NCBI GenBank assembly: GCA_040081265.1
Contig: JBEBGV010000003.1
Location: 85,452 to 149,451 of the forward strand
DNA: 64,000 nt
Reading direction: 5' to 3'
Source of the DNA: JBEBGV01 sp040081265
GTDB lineage: Bacteria; Acidobacteriota; Vicinamibacteria; Vicinamibacterales; UBA2999
The position numbers and the translations under genes are program-made. Of this stretch, positions 46,398 to 57,063 are shown in pieces. Below the pieces are notes generated by a model, which worked only from the letters and a program-made list of their open reading frames with translations, was not told the DNA's origin and ran no database searches. Each line of letters starts with the position of its first letter. The stretch's first letter is position 1.

Positions 46398-47891
46398 ATG
46401 GACACGTCTCTCGCGCAGTTCAAGTCGCTCTTTGGTGAAGTCGCCGACCTCCGCCGCGCCGCCGAGCTCATCGAATGGGACGAGCGCGTGTGCATGCCGC
46501 GCGGAGGCGCATCGATTCACGGAGAAATGCAGGCGACGCTCCGCCGTCTGGCGCACGAGAAGTTCACCCGCGACGAGATGGGCAGGTCCATCGAAGCGCT
46601 CGTACACGGCTCTGAGCCCGGCTCAGACGTCGGTCGGCTGGCCGCCGTCGCCGCACACGATTACGAGAAGGCGACGCGCGTGCCCGCGGCCTTTGTGTCC
46701 GAGCATGCGCACACGGTGTCCGCGTCCCAGCATGCCTGGGAGCAGGCCCGTGCGGGGAACGATTTCGCGTCGTTTGCACCCCACCTCGAGAGAGTGCTCG
46801 ACCTCAAGCGAAAGTACGTGACGTTCTTCCCACCGGCGGAGCATCCCTACGATGTGCTGCTCGACGATTGCGAGCCGGGGATGAAGACCTCCGAGGTCAA
46901 GACGCTCTTCGGCACGCTTCGCCCACGTCAGGTCGCGCTCATCAAGAAGGTTGCTGCCTGCCCGCCCGTCGATGACAGTGTGCTGATGGGCGCGTACGCC
47001 GAGTCCGACATGCTCGGCTTCGCAGTGGAGGTGGCTGGCGGCTTCGGCTTCGACTGGGCGCGCGGTCGTCAGGACAAGTCAGTCCATCCCTTTGCGTCAG
47101 GCATCGGCTCAGACGATGTCCGGATCACGACGCGGTGGGTCGAGCGGTTGCCGTTCAGCATGCTGTTCGGCACGATGCACGAGACCGGCCACGCCTTGTA
47201 TGAGCAGGGCGTGAGCAAGGCGCACCACCGCACGCCACTCGAAGGCGGAACCTCGCTGGGCGTGCACGAGTCGCAAAGCCGACTGTGGGAGAACGTCATC
47301 GGTCGGTCGCGTGGCTTCTGGCAGCACGTCTTTCCGTCGTTGCAGGGCAGGTTCCCGGCGCAGCTGCGCGGCGTCTCGGTGGATCAGTTCTACCGCGCCG
47401 TCAACAAGGTGCAGCCGTCGCTCATTCGCGTTGAGGCCGATGAAGCGACCTACAACCTCCACATCATGCTTCGCGTCGAGCTGGAAATTGCGCTCATCGA
47501 GGGGAAGGTTGCGGTCGACGCGCTGCCGGAACTCTGGCGTACGCGGATGCAGGAGTACCTCGGCGTCGTCCCACCGACCGACGCGCTCGGCGTGCTGCAG
47601 GACGTGCACTGGTCGGCCGGACTCTTTGGCTACTTCTCGACCTACACCCTCGGCAACGTGATCGCGGCGCAGCTCTGGGAGCGGTTTGGCGTGCTCAATC
47701 CCGACCGCGACGCCCAGGTCGCGCGTGGGGAGTTCACACCGTTGCTCTCGTGGCTCCGCAGCGAACTGCACCAGCACGGTCGTGCGTATCAGGCCCAGGA
47801 ACTGGTCGAGCGCATCACGACCAGGCGTATCGATCCCGCCCCCTATCTGCAGTACCTCGAAGGCAAGTACGGCGAGCTCTACGGTTTATAG
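46398..47891 (+). CDS. M32-family metallocarboxypeptidase
   Basis: Zinc carboxypeptidase releasing C-terminal residues, cytoplasmic. 497 residues from ATG 46398. The zinc motif HETGH is at 261-265 in MLFGTMHETGHALYEQG, and DDVRITTRW, ESQSRLWENVIGRS and DVHWSAGLFGYFSTYTLGN are M32 signatures. An upstream GTG at 46377 would add seven residues. Its stop is 98 bases before the sigma-54 activator start. Confidence 0.92.
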   Translation: MDTSLAQFKSLFGEVADLRRAAELIEWDERVCMPRGGASIHGEMQATLRRLAHEKFTRDEMGRSIEALVHGSEPGSDVGRLAAVAAHDYEKATRVPAAFVSEHAHTVSASQHAWEQARAGNDFASFAPHLERVLDLKRKYVTFFPPAEHPYDVLLDDCEPGMKTSEVKTLFGTLRPRQVALIKKVAACPPVDDSVLMGAYAESDMLGFAVEVAGGFGFDWARGRQDKSVHPFASGIGSDDVRITTRWVERLPFSMLFGTMHETGHALYEQGVSKAHHRTPLEGGTSLGVHESQSRLWENVIGRSRGFWQHVFPSLQGRFPAQLRGVSVDQFYRAVNKVQPSLIRVEADEATYNLHIMLRVELEIALIEGKVAVDALPELWRTRMQEYLGVVPPTDALGVLQDVHWSAGLFGYFSTYTLGNVIAAQLWERFGVLNPDRDAQVARGEFTPLLSWLRSELHQHGRAYQAQELVERITTRRIDPAPYLQYLEGKYGELYGL

Positions 47892-47989
47892 ACGATCTCT
47901 CCCGATTCAAGTCCCAGGTCCACCTGGCCGATCACGAGTGGAGCGCCGGGGAAGGAGTGTCCCCGTGTGCCTCATGGCGGGTGTCCACG

Positions 47990-49117
47990 ATGCATCTGGT
48001 AGACCAGGAAAGGTCAGCGGCGGGTTTTACAGCTCCCGTGCTGGTTGGAGAGAGTCAGGCGCTGCAGCGCGTTCGTCTGCTGGCCGAGCGTGTGGCCGGC
48101 GGCGAAGCGAAGGTCCTGATCACAGGGGAAAGCGGCGTCGGCAAGGACGTCATCGCGCGCTACGTCCATGCCAAGTCGAAGCGTGCGCACCAGCGGTACG
48201 TTGCGCTGAACTGCGCGAGCTTCTCGGAGACGCTGCTCGAATCGGAGCTGTTCGGCCACGTGAAGGGCAGTTTCACGGGCGCCTATCGCGACAAGATCGG
48301 CAAGCTTCAGCAGGCCCACCGGGGAACGATCTTCCTCGACGAGATTGCCGAGATGAGCCTTCGCATGCAGGCGATGCTCCTGCGGTTTCTCGAGAACGGC
48401 GAGATCCTGCCAGTCGGCGCCGACACGATGCCGATTCGCGTTGACGTCCGGGTGATCTCGGCGACCAACCGCGATCTGCAGGACATGGTGGCCAAGGGCG
48501 AGTTCCGCGAAGACCTGCTCTTCCGCATCCGCGTGGCACACATCCATGTGCCGGCGCTGCGCGAGCGCAAGGAAGACGTGCGCGCGCTGATCAACTACAC
48601 GCTGACGCGTGGCGGCCACACGATTCAGATCAACGACGAAGCGATGGACATGCTCGAGCGTTACCGGTGGCCCGGCAACGTCCGCGAGCTCCAGAACGTC
48701 GTCGAGCAGACCGTGGCGATGACCCTGGGCGACGAGGCGGGCGTGGCGGAGCTGCCGCCCTCGATCCTCGCCCGGCAGGCAGGCGCGATCTCGCCGGTCC
48801 TCGATCGCCGTCGCCGGATGTCAGACGACCTGTACGACGGTCTGATTTCGGGCGGCTATCAGTTCTGGACACATGTCCACCCGATGTTCATGAACCGCGA
48901 CATCACGCGGGCCGACCTGCGTCAGCTGGTCCGGCGCGGGCTGGCGGCCACCGGCGGCAATTATCGGGGCGTGCTGCAGCTGTTCGGGATGGAAGACGGG
49001 GACTACAAGCGCTTCCTCAACTTCCTTGGGACGCACGATTGCGCCATCGACTTCCGTGAGTTCCGTGGCGCGAAGCGACAGCTCGCCGAGGCGGCCAGCG
49101 CACGCTCGAGGTCGTGA
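47990..49117 (+). CDS. Sigma-54-dependent transcriptional activator without receiver domain
   Basis: About 375 residues. The AAA+ sigma-54 interaction domain fills about 15-245: Walker A ITGESGVGKDVIARYVH (about 44-60), a GSFTGA loop (about 93-98; usual form GAFTGA, with the essential Phe and Thr kept), GTIFLDEIAEMS and RWPGNVRELQNVVEQ. The C-terminal 120 residues (YDGLISGGYQFWTHVHPMFMNR, LVRRGLAATGGNYRGVLQLF, DYKRFLNFLGTHDC) replace the typical Fis helix-turn-helix, though the last part looks like a degenerate one. There is no N-terminal sensor or receiver, so it is constitutive or partner-controlled. Start uncertain (ATG 47990 or GTG 47981). Flanked by genes with sigma-54-like promoters. 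Confidence 0.85.
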   Translation: MHLVDQERSAAGFTAPVLVGESQALQRVRLLAERVAGGEAKVLITGESGVGKDVIARYVHAKSKRAHQRYVALNCASFSETLLESELFGHVKGSFTGAYRDKIGKLQQAHRGTIFLDEIAEMSLRMQAMLLRFLENGEILPVGADTMPIRVDVRVISATNRDLQDMVAKGEFREDLLFRIRVAHIHVPALRERKEDVRALINYTLTRGGHTIQINDEAMDMLERYRWPGNVRELQNVVEQTVAMTLGDEAGVAELPPSILARQAGAISPVLDRRRRMSDDLYDGLISGGYQFWTHVHPMFMNRDITRADLRQLVRRGLAATGGNYRGVLQLFGMEDGDYKRFLNFLGTHDCAIDFREFRGAKRQLAEAASARSRS

Positions 49118-49352
49118 TTCCGAGACGGTGAGCGTGGCGTGAAAATCCGCGAATACCCAGAGTTTGATCGTCGCGGCGCCAGACCCTGTGTGCAGGAACG
49201 TCAAAGGCTTTGTCGATGTCGTTCCCGAACTCAGCGCGTTCGGGCATGTTTCACACAAATGTGCCCGTAAGCCCCGGCCCGCTCCGGCGGCACCGCCGTT
49301 GCTCTGCCTTGGTGAGGCCGGACCGGGAAGGTTCGCCCGGTCGGGAGCAAAG

Positions 49353-49964
49353 ATGGCGGAGCGGAGAAGGAGTGAACGGTTCTCTTTGGTGTACCCCGTG
49401 GATGCACAGGTCAGCGTCCTCCATGACGTCCACATCGAAGAGACCGGTCCAAACAATCTGGCGGTTCTGTGCACGACGCCCGGCGTTCGTGGAGAGGAAA
49501 TGACTGTGCGCATCGGGCCGTCCGACGGCGTCCAGTCGACACTGGTCGGACGGACGGTCGGCAGCGAACCGCGCATGGTCGACGGACGTGTCATGCACCG
49601 GATCCAGCTCGCGGTGACGGGCGCGCCGACCATGCCGAGGGTCGGGGCGGCGGGTTCTGGCCGCTCTACCGAACGTCACGCCGCGATGTTCGTGCGTCGC
49701 CACGCCGCCCGTGTCGTGAACCTGAGTCGCGGCGGGTGCCTGCTCGAACTCCCCAGCTGCATGCACGCCGGCACGGTCGCCACACTCTACGCCGGCAAGG
49801 ACCTGGCCCATGCCGAGCCGATCCGTGTCGGTTTCGTTCACGAGCGTAAGGGATCGTCGTGGCCGTTTGTCGCCGGCGCCGAATTCCTCTCGCTCGACGC
49901 GCCGTCGTCGGATTCGTTGCGCTCGATGGCCGGTCGGATCGAGTTGGAGCATCGTCACTTCTAA
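49353..49964 (+). CDS. PilZ-like protein with degenerate c-di-GMP motif
   Basis: 203 residues from ATG 49353 with GGGAG upstream. N-terminal ERRRSERFSLVYPV resembles the PilZ RxxxR strand, and about residues 120-140 have RRHAARVVNLSRGGCLLEL with an NxSxxG motif, so it may be two PilZ-like folds, each lacking part of the c-di-GMP set. Stop TAA overlaps the next ATG (TAATG), so the two proteins are translated together. The 235 bases before it contain no gene and no clear promoter. Confidence 0.72.
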   Translation: MAERRRSERFSLVYPVDAQVSVLHDVHIEETGPNNLAVLCTTPGVRGEEMTVRIGPSDGVQSTLVGRTVGSEPRMVDGRVMHRIQLAVTGAPTMPRVGAAGSGRSTERHAAMFVRRHAARVVNLSRGGCLLELPSCMHAGTVATLYAGKDLAHAEPIRVGFVHERKGSSWPFVAGAEFLSLDAPSSDSLRSMAGRIELEHRHF

Positions 49965-51064
49965 TGCGACTGATGGCGTGCGCCGTTGCGCTCGTGTGCG
50001 CCATGTCTCCAGCTGTGTCGGCACAGGTGCGGGCGGTCGCGACGCCGGAATCGCTCGTGCGGGATGGCGAAGCGGCGCTCAACGCCAAACGCTATCGCGA
50101 CGCCTTTGACGCGTTCGCCGCCGCCGCGCATGCCCGGCCACGAGACGTGTCGCTCTACGCGGCCGCCGGCTATGCCGCCGAACTGCTTGGCCAGATGGCT
50201 GACGCGCAGCAGTGGCTGGAGCGCGCGCTTCAGGTCGACCCTCGCTACACCACGGCCTCGACCATGCTCGGCCGCGTGCTGTACCAGCAGGGCAAGGTGA
50301 CCGAGGCGGTCAGTGCACTCGAGACGGCCCTGCGCTACGCCCCGGCGAGCCAGGAGGTGATCCGGCAGCTCGAGCAATGGCGTAAAGAGGCCGAACTTCA
50401 GAGTCGCTTCTACGAGAGCCGCGGCGCCCACTTCTCGGTGCTGTTCGAAGGACCGGCAGACGACGCGATTGCCAGGAAGGTCGTCGAGATCCTCGAGCAG
50501 GCCTATTACCGCATCGGCGGCGCGCTCAATACCTATCCTGCCAGGACGATCACCGTGCTGCTCTACACGCAGCAGCAGTTTCAGGACGTGACGCGATCTC
50601 CGGGGTGGACCGGCGGAGTCTACGACGGACGGATCAAGTTGCCGGTCGCGGGCGCACTCAATCGCGGCGCCGATCTGCAGCGCGTGGCCGAGCATGAGCT
50701 CGTGCACGCCGTGGTCTCGACCATGGCCGGGACGGCGGTGCCGACCTGGCTGCATGAGGGTCTGGCGATGACGCTGGAGGCGGGAGGCGGAGCATGGGCG
50801 GATGATGCGCTCGCACGCACGCCGGTGCGGGGATCGCTCGCGAGCCTCAGCAACGGCTTCGGCGCGCTCGACTCACAGCAGGCCACCCTGGCATATGCGC
50901 AGAGCGCGTTTGCCGTGAAGAAGATGGTGGCGATGCGCGGCATGCCAGCCGTGGTCGCGTTGATCCAGGACCTGGGCCGGGGCGCGACATTCGAGAGCGC
51001 GTTTGAACGAAGCATGTTCATGAGCTTCGAAGAATTCGGCGCGCTCGTCACGCGTCCACGGTAG
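49964..51064 (+). CDS. Secreted TPR protein with gluzincin-type metallopeptidase domain
   Basis: 366 residues. Signal peptide (ACAVALVCAMSPAVSAQ), TPR repeats about 30-140 (AKRYRDAFDAFAAAAHARPRD, GQMADAQQWLERALQVDP, GKVTEAVSALETALRYAP), then a peptidase MA-like domain with HELVH at 244-248 and WLHEGLAMTLE downstream providing the third ligand. Function of this family is unknown. Start overlaps PilZ stop by one base. Confidence 0.82.
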   Translation: MRLMACAVALVCAMSPAVSAQVRAVATPESLVRDGEAALNAKRYRDAFDAFAAAAHARPRDVSLYAAAGYAAELLGQMADAQQWLERALQVDPRYTTASTMLGRVLYQQGKVTEAVSALETALRYAPASQEVIRQLEQWRKEAELQSRFYESRGAHFSVLFEGPADDAIARKVVEILEQAYYRIGGALNTYPARTITVLLYTQQQFQDVTRSPGWTGGVYDGRIKLPVAGALNRGADLQRVAEHELVHAVVSTMAGTAVPTWLHEGLAMTLEAGGGAWADDALARTPVRGSLASLSNGFGALDSQQATLAYAQSAFAVKKMVAMRGMPAVVALIQDLGRGATFESAFERSMFMSFEEFGALVTRPR

Positions 51065-51314
51065 AGCTGGCGCGCTTTCGCGTGCAGCTGCGCGCACCAC
51101 CCACCTCGGGCATACGTTCCAAACTGTTATCATCGACGTGCGGTTCAAAGACCTTTGGTCTGTCGTCGTTCTGGTGGCGCCGAGACAATAGTCTGGGTCT
51201 GCCGGGTTGAACCGCATCCGCGGGTGTGGACCGCGTCGCTGGCCTGAAGGCGTTTTTGACGATAACGCTCAGCGATTTGCAAGGTTGAATGGAATCTAAT
51301 CGAGCGTGGGGAGT

Positions 51315-51330
51315 GGGTACATCACTTGCC
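51315..51330 (+). promoter_or_regulatory. Candidate sigma-54 promoter of the PEP-CTERM gene
   Basis: GGGTACATCACTTGCC: GG (51316-51317), N10, GC (51328-51329), with TAC and TTGC matching the consensus well. Predicted start of transcription is near 51340, leaving only about ten bases before ATG 51350, which is short but includes GAGG. Confidence 0.5.
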
Positions 51331-51349
51331 CCTTCCCGGCTCGAGGCAT

Positions 51350-52579
51350 ATGAGAAGTCACACTCCTGAACGTCCTTCGCGGCCTGGTCGACGGGTGCTC
51401 CTCGTCGGTGCTGCTGGCGTGCTCCTGACCGTTGCGGTGCTCGCCGTTGGGCTGCGATTCTCGTCACCCTCACCGGCCGCGGATGCCTTTGATAATGCGG
51501 GCAGCGCACCCTCGTTTGGTGAGGCGCCGCTCAGTGATGCCCCGCTGATCGCCGAGCTGACCTCGGACAGCGCATCGAGTGGGCATCCCAACTACCGCCA
51601 CTCAGTGGTCGCGGGCGGTGTCCACGATGTGGACGACGTCCAGCAGGCGGTGAGCACGGATCCAGTCGTCCGTGAGCACTACGCCAGGGTGTCGGTGGAC
51701 AAGCTGAAGGTCGTCGCGGCGCCAGCGCGCCGGGATGCCTACATGTCGTATCGCATCGGCGATCGCGTGTACTGGACGTCGAAGAAGATTGCGCTCGCCG
51801 CGGGCGAAGCCGTGCTGACCGACGGGGTAACCTCCATCCGCGCTCGCTGCGGCAACCTCATCTCGGATGAGGCGATGGGCCCCACCTCTGATCAGGAACC
51901 GCCGGCCTCTGCCTTCGACGCTGTGGAGCCGCGACGCAGTGCCCCGCTTCCTGTCGCCACGAGCGAAGACCTCACGGCGCTGGCCGGTGATCTGCTGGCC
52001 CGGTCTGGCGGCGGTGCTGCGAGCGTATTCCCCGGGCTTGCGCCAGGGACCTTCGACGGGATTGGACCAGGCAACAGTCAGGGTGTCGGTGGCTTCAGCT
52101 CCGGCAATATCGGTGGCTCGGCCGGGTCAATTGGCGGGGGCTCAGGCCGTCGTTCGGGGCCGGGCGGCAGCAGTGACGGTGCGCTGACCGGTGAGACTCC
52201 TGAAGGCGGCAATCCCGGCGGTGATAATCCCGGCGAGGGCAACCCAGGCGGTCCTGGCGGGCCGGGCGGCCCCGGCGGCCCCGGTGGCCCAGGTGGTGGC
52301 GGCAACCCGGGGTTCGAGGAGCCGCACTTTCCGCCAACCAATTTCAACCCGCCTGGATTTGGAGAAGAGCCCAAGCCCGGTGGTCCTGGCAATCCAGGTG
52401 GTCCCGAGGTTCCTCCAGGCTTCGGTCCGGAGAACCCGCCGGTCACGAACCTGCAGACTCCGCCGGAGACGGTTCCTGTCCCGGAGCCTGCGTCGTTGTT
52501 CCTCTTCGGCAGTGGTCTGGCCATCACCGCGTGGCGCGCTCGTCGCCATCAGGCCAGGAGCAAGAAGTCGCAGGACTAG
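51350..52579 (+). CDS. PEP-CTERM sorting-signal protein with Gly/Pro/Asn-rich region
   Basis: 409 residues. N-terminal membrane/signal segment VLLVGAAGVLLTVAVLAVGL (16-35), a folded part about 75-175 (VREHYARVSVDKLKVV, AYMSYRIGDRVYWTSKKIAL), a Gly/Ser region, then a collagen-like stretch with GGPGGPGGPGGPGG and repeated GNPGG units. It ends in VPEPASLFLFGSGLAITAW plus an Arg/Lys-rich tail, the classic PEP-CTERM signal recognised by exosortase. Likely exported, cleaved and linked to extracellular polysaccharide. No exosortase gene is in the window. Earlier TTG 51326 falls inside the promoter, so ATG 51350 is preferred. Confidence 0.88.
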   Translation: MRSHTPERPSRPGRRVLLVGAAGVLLTVAVLAVGLRFSSPSPAADAFDNAGSAPSFGEAPLSDAPLIAELTSDSASSGHPNYRHSVVAGGVHDVDDVQQAVSTDPVVREHYARVSVDKLKVVAAPARRDAYMSYRIGDRVYWTSKKIALAAGEAVLTDGVTSIRARCGNLISDEAMGPTSDQEPPASAFDAVEPRRSAPLPVATSEDLTALAGDLLARSGGGAASVFPGLAPGTFDGIGPGNSQGVGGFSSGNIGGSAGSIGGGSGRRSGPGGSSDGALTGETPEGGNPGGDNPGEGNPGGPGGPGGPGGPGGPGGGGNPGFEEPHFPPTNFNPPGFGEEPKPGGPGNPGGPEVPPGFGPENPPVTNLQTPPETVPVPEPASLFLFGSGLAITAWRARRHQARSKKSQD

Positions 52580-52620
52580 CTCTCTTCGAGCCCCCTCGGC
52601 GAGGCGGCGTTTCGATGCGC

Positions 52621-52650
52621 GTGCCCGGCGGTCTCGCCCCCGCCGGACAC
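52621..52650 (+). terminator. Hairpin after the PEP-CTERM gene
   Basis: GTGCCCGGCGG pairs with CCGCCGGACAC across a short loop with one mismatch, in the 119-base gap before the ABC-F gene. No T-tract. Confidence 0.35.
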
Positions 52651-52698
52651 TCGTCACCCCTCGATGAGCGACTGCCGTGAGACTATGAAGACCTCCCC

Positions 52699-54333
<1,635 letters not shown>

Positions 54334-54336
<3 letters not shown>

Positions 54337-54368
54337 TACGCGGCGCACCTAAAGGTGCGCCCTGCGTA
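54334..54368 (+). repeat. REP-like palindrome, copy 3
   Basis: GTAG head, then outer arms TACGC/GCGTA and inner stem GGCGCACC-TAAA-GGTGCGCC (54342-54361). TAG is the stop codon of the ABC-F gene. Confidence 0.7.
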
Positions 54369-54379
54369 GAGCAGCCTCG

Positions 54380-54385
54380 TATAAT
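54380..54385 (+). promoter_or_regulatory. -10 element TATAAT of the kinase gene
   Basis: Perfect TATAAT, eight bases before GTG 54394, implying a nearly leaderless transcript. No recognisable -35. Confidence 0.45.
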
Positions 54386-54393
54386 CGACCGGC

Positions 54394-57063
54394 GTGCTGA
54401 CCCCCGGCTCCAGCCTCGGACCCTACCGCGTCCTCGAAAAAATTGGCGAGGGTGGCATGGGCGCGGTCTACAAGGCGGTCGATACCCGCCTGGATCGCAC
54501 GGTCGCGATCAAGCTGCTCAGCGGACCTCCTGAGAACGTCACCGCGCTGCGGCAACGCCTCGAACGAGAGGCGCGTTCGCTGTCCAGGCTGAATCACCCC
54601 CACATCTGCACGCTGTTCGACATCGGCGAGACCAATGGCGACCTGGCTGGCGGTCCCGTCAGCTACCTGGTGATGGAGTACCTCGAGGGTGAGACGCTCG
54701 CCGAGCGCGTGGCCCGCGGCCCGCTGCCCATCGATCGCGCGCTGGTGCTCGGCGCCCAGATTGCTGAGGCGCTCGACAAGGCGCACCGCGCCGACATCAT
54801 TCACGGTGATCTGAAGCCGGGCAACATCATGCTGACCAAGGGTGGCGTGAAGCTGCTCGACTTCGGCCTCGCTCGTCAGCGCGGCGGCGCCCTTCCCGCG
54901 GACTGGGCCAGTGCTGCCACGCGGACGGTCAGTCTTGGCACCCCTGACGGGCTCGTCGGGACGTTGCAGTACCTGTCGCCCGAACAGCTCGAGGGTCGTC
55001 CGTCGGACGAGCGCGCCGACATCTTCGCGTGCGGCGCCGTGCTCTACGAGATGCTGACGGGTCGCCAGGCCTTCCAGGGTGACAGTCCCGCCGCAGTCAT
55101 CGCCGCCATCGTCGGTGGCGAGGTGACGCCGATCGCTCAGATCATCCCGCAGGTGTCCGCGGCGGTGGAGCATGTTGTCACCGGCTGTCTCGCCAGGGAC
55201 CCCGACCAACGCTGGCAGCACGCAGGTGACCTGACGCACGAGCTGCGCTGGCTGATCGCGAGCGGCGGGTGGGAGCGCAAACCAACGTCCGGAACCGCCG
55301 CATCGAGCCGCTGGTGGCCGCTTGCGGCCGCCGGGCTGCTGACGGTGGCGCTTGCGCTCGCTGCCGCGCTGGCCCTGCGTCCGTCGGCCCCTGCGGCGCC
55401 GCTCTATCGAACGTCTGTCCTGTTGCCCGACGATCTGCGGTTTCCGACCGGAGGCACCGTTGGTGGCGGAGGACGACTGGCGCTGTCTCCGGATGGACGG
55501 ACACTGGCCGTCGTAGCTGTCGACTCTCGCGGCACCCAGATGATCTGGCTGCGCCCGCTCGAGGGTACGACCGCAACGCCGCTGCCTGGTACCGAAGGCG
55601 CGGGCTCTCCGTTCTGGTCCCCCGACTCGAAGTCTCTGGCCTTTGTCGCAGGTGGCCAGCTGAAACGAATCGAGACCGCTGGCGGCCAGCCGATGGTGAT
55701 CACCTCGCCGGCATTCAATGCCAGCGGTGCCTGGAGCCAGACCAACGAGATCATCTTCACACCTGGCGCGAACGCTGCACTCGCGCTCGTTCCAGCATCG
55801 GGAGGGACTCCGCGGCCGGTGACGACGCTCAACGCACAAGGCGGTGAACAGTTGCATCGGAGTCCGGCGTTTCTGCCAGACGGTCGCCACTTCCTCTACG
55901 TGGCCGTCGTCGGCGGAAATGCAGCAACGCAGGCGCGGCGTGCAGTCTATGCCGGCTCGGTCGACGGTGACGCGGCGGCGCTGGTGCTCGACAACGCCAG
56001 CGGAGTCAGGTACAGCGACAACCACCTGCTCTTCATTCGCGAGACGACCCTCCTTGCACAGCCATTCGATGCCGGTCGCCTGACGCTCAGCGGCGAGCCG
56101 CGCATCATTGCCGAGCAGGTCGAGACCGGTGGTGCGGCCGCCTCGGCGTTCACCCTTTCAGACTCCGGCATCCTCGCCTACCAGGCGTCGGCCACCGGTG
56201 GTTCGCAGCTGATCTGGTTCGACCGACAGGGCAGGCAGCTCGGGACCGTCGGCGATGCCGCGTCGTACGGCGATGTCGAACTGTCTCCTGATGGCCGCCA
56301 GGTGGCGGTCAGTATCATCGACCCGCTCACCAACACCCGTGACCTCTGGCTCGTGGATGTCGGGCGTGGGGTGCGCACCAGATTCACCTTCGACAAGGGT
56401 GACGACGTTGCGCCGATCTGGTCGCGTGACGGCGCGCGCATCGTCTTTACGTCGAATCGCTCCGGGCACTACGACTTGTACGAGAAGGCTGCCACCGGGA
56501 TCGGGCCAGAAACGCTGGTGTATGCCGACGCATCAGAAAAGTACCCCACCAGCTGGCTGTCTGACGCCAGGATGCTGCTCTATTGGACCTTCACCGCCGA
56601 GGGTACGGAGCTGAAGCTCCTGGATCAGGCCAGCCGGGCGGCGCGGACCTTTTTGTCCTCGCCAGTCAGTCCGGGACGATTCGCCCCCGACGGCCGGTTC
56701 GTCCTGTACTACTCGTCGGAGTCTGGACGATCAGAGGTGTACCTCTTGCCATTTCCAGCCGCGACCCGCAAGTGGCAGGTGTCGAGCAACGGCGGAAGCT
56801 TCGCCCGCTGGCGGCCGGACGGCAAGGAGGTGTTTTACGTCAGTCGGGACAACAGGCTTGCGGCGGCGCCCATCGACATCCAGGACGACCGTGTGACGCT
56901 GGGGCAGGGGGAGCCACTGTTCGAAGTCAGACCAGTCGGCGCGCGCTACCCCTACGACGTGGCCCCCGGCGGCGAGCGCTTCCTCGTCAACACGCTTGGG
57001 GGTGCCAGTGCGGTGACCGCCGTCACCCTCGTACAGAACTGGAATCAGTTGCTCGCGCCGTGA
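54394..57063 (+). CDS. Membrane Ser/Thr protein kinase with extracytoplasmic PD40 beta-propeller
   Basis: 889 residues. Kinase domain 1-290: GEGGMGAVYKAVD, VAIKLL, catalytic HGDLKPGNIML (the usual HRD arginine is Gly, the Asp is kept) and LLDFGLA. One transmembrane helix WWPLAAAGLLTVALALAAALAL (about 307-328). Beyond it are TolB/PD40-type propeller repeats (LALSPDGRTLAVVAV, PFWSPDSKSLAFVAGG, VELSPDGRQVAVSII, PIWSRDGARIVFTSNR). Probably senses a signal outside the membrane and phosphorylates inside proteins. The stop overlaps the FHA-PP2C gene by 4 bp. Confidence 0.93.
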   Translation: MLTPGSSLGPYRVLEKIGEGGMGAVYKAVDTRLDRTVAIKLLSGPPENVTALRQRLEREARSLSRLNHPHICTLFDIGETNGDLAGGPVSYLVMEYLEGETLAERVARGPLPIDRALVLGAQIAEALDKAHRADIIHGDLKPGNIMLTKGGVKLLDFGLARQRGGALPADWASAATRTVSLGTPDGLVGTLQYLSPEQLEGRPSDERADIFACGAVLYEMLTGRQAFQGDSPAAVIAAIVGGEVTPIAQIIPQVSAAVEHVVTGCLARDPDQRWQHAGDLTHELRWLIASGGWERKPTSGTAASSRWWPLAAAGLLTVALALAAALALRPSAPAAPLYRTSVLLPDDLRFPTGGTVGGGGRLALSPDGRTLAVVAVDSRGTQMIWLRPLEGTTATPLPGTEGAGSPFWSPDSKSLAFVAGGQLKRIETAGGQPMVITSPAFNASGAWSQTNEIIFTPGANAALALVPASGGTPRPVTTLNAQGGEQLHRSPAFLPDGRHFLYVAVVGGNAATQARRAVYAGSVDGDAAALVLDNASGVRYSDNHLLFIRETTLLAQPFDAGRLTLSGEPRIIAEQVETGGAAASAFTLSDSGILAYQASATGGSQLIWFDRQGRQLGTVGDAASYGDVELSPDGRQVAVSIIDPLTNTRDLWLVDVGRGVRTRFTFDKGDDVAPIWSRDGARIVFTSNRSGHYDLYEKAATGIGPETLVYADASEKYPTSWLSDARMLLYWTFTAEGTELKLLDQASRAARTFLSSPVSPGRFAPDGRFVLYYSSESGRSEVYLLPFPAATRKWQVSSNGGSFARWRPDGKEVFYVSRDNRLAAAPIDIQDDRVTLGQGEPLFEVRPVGARYPYDVAPGGERFLVNTLGGASAVTAVTLVQNWNQLLAP

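Noticed and set aside
51110..51349. c-di-GMP riboswitch before the PEP-CTERM gene
   Set aside because: A short AGACC-TTT-GGTCT hairpin (51149-51161) is present but the conserved GEMM core is not recognisable.
54349..56025. 558-codon minus-strand open frame
   Set aside because: Antisense to the kinase gene, without recognisable domains or start signals.
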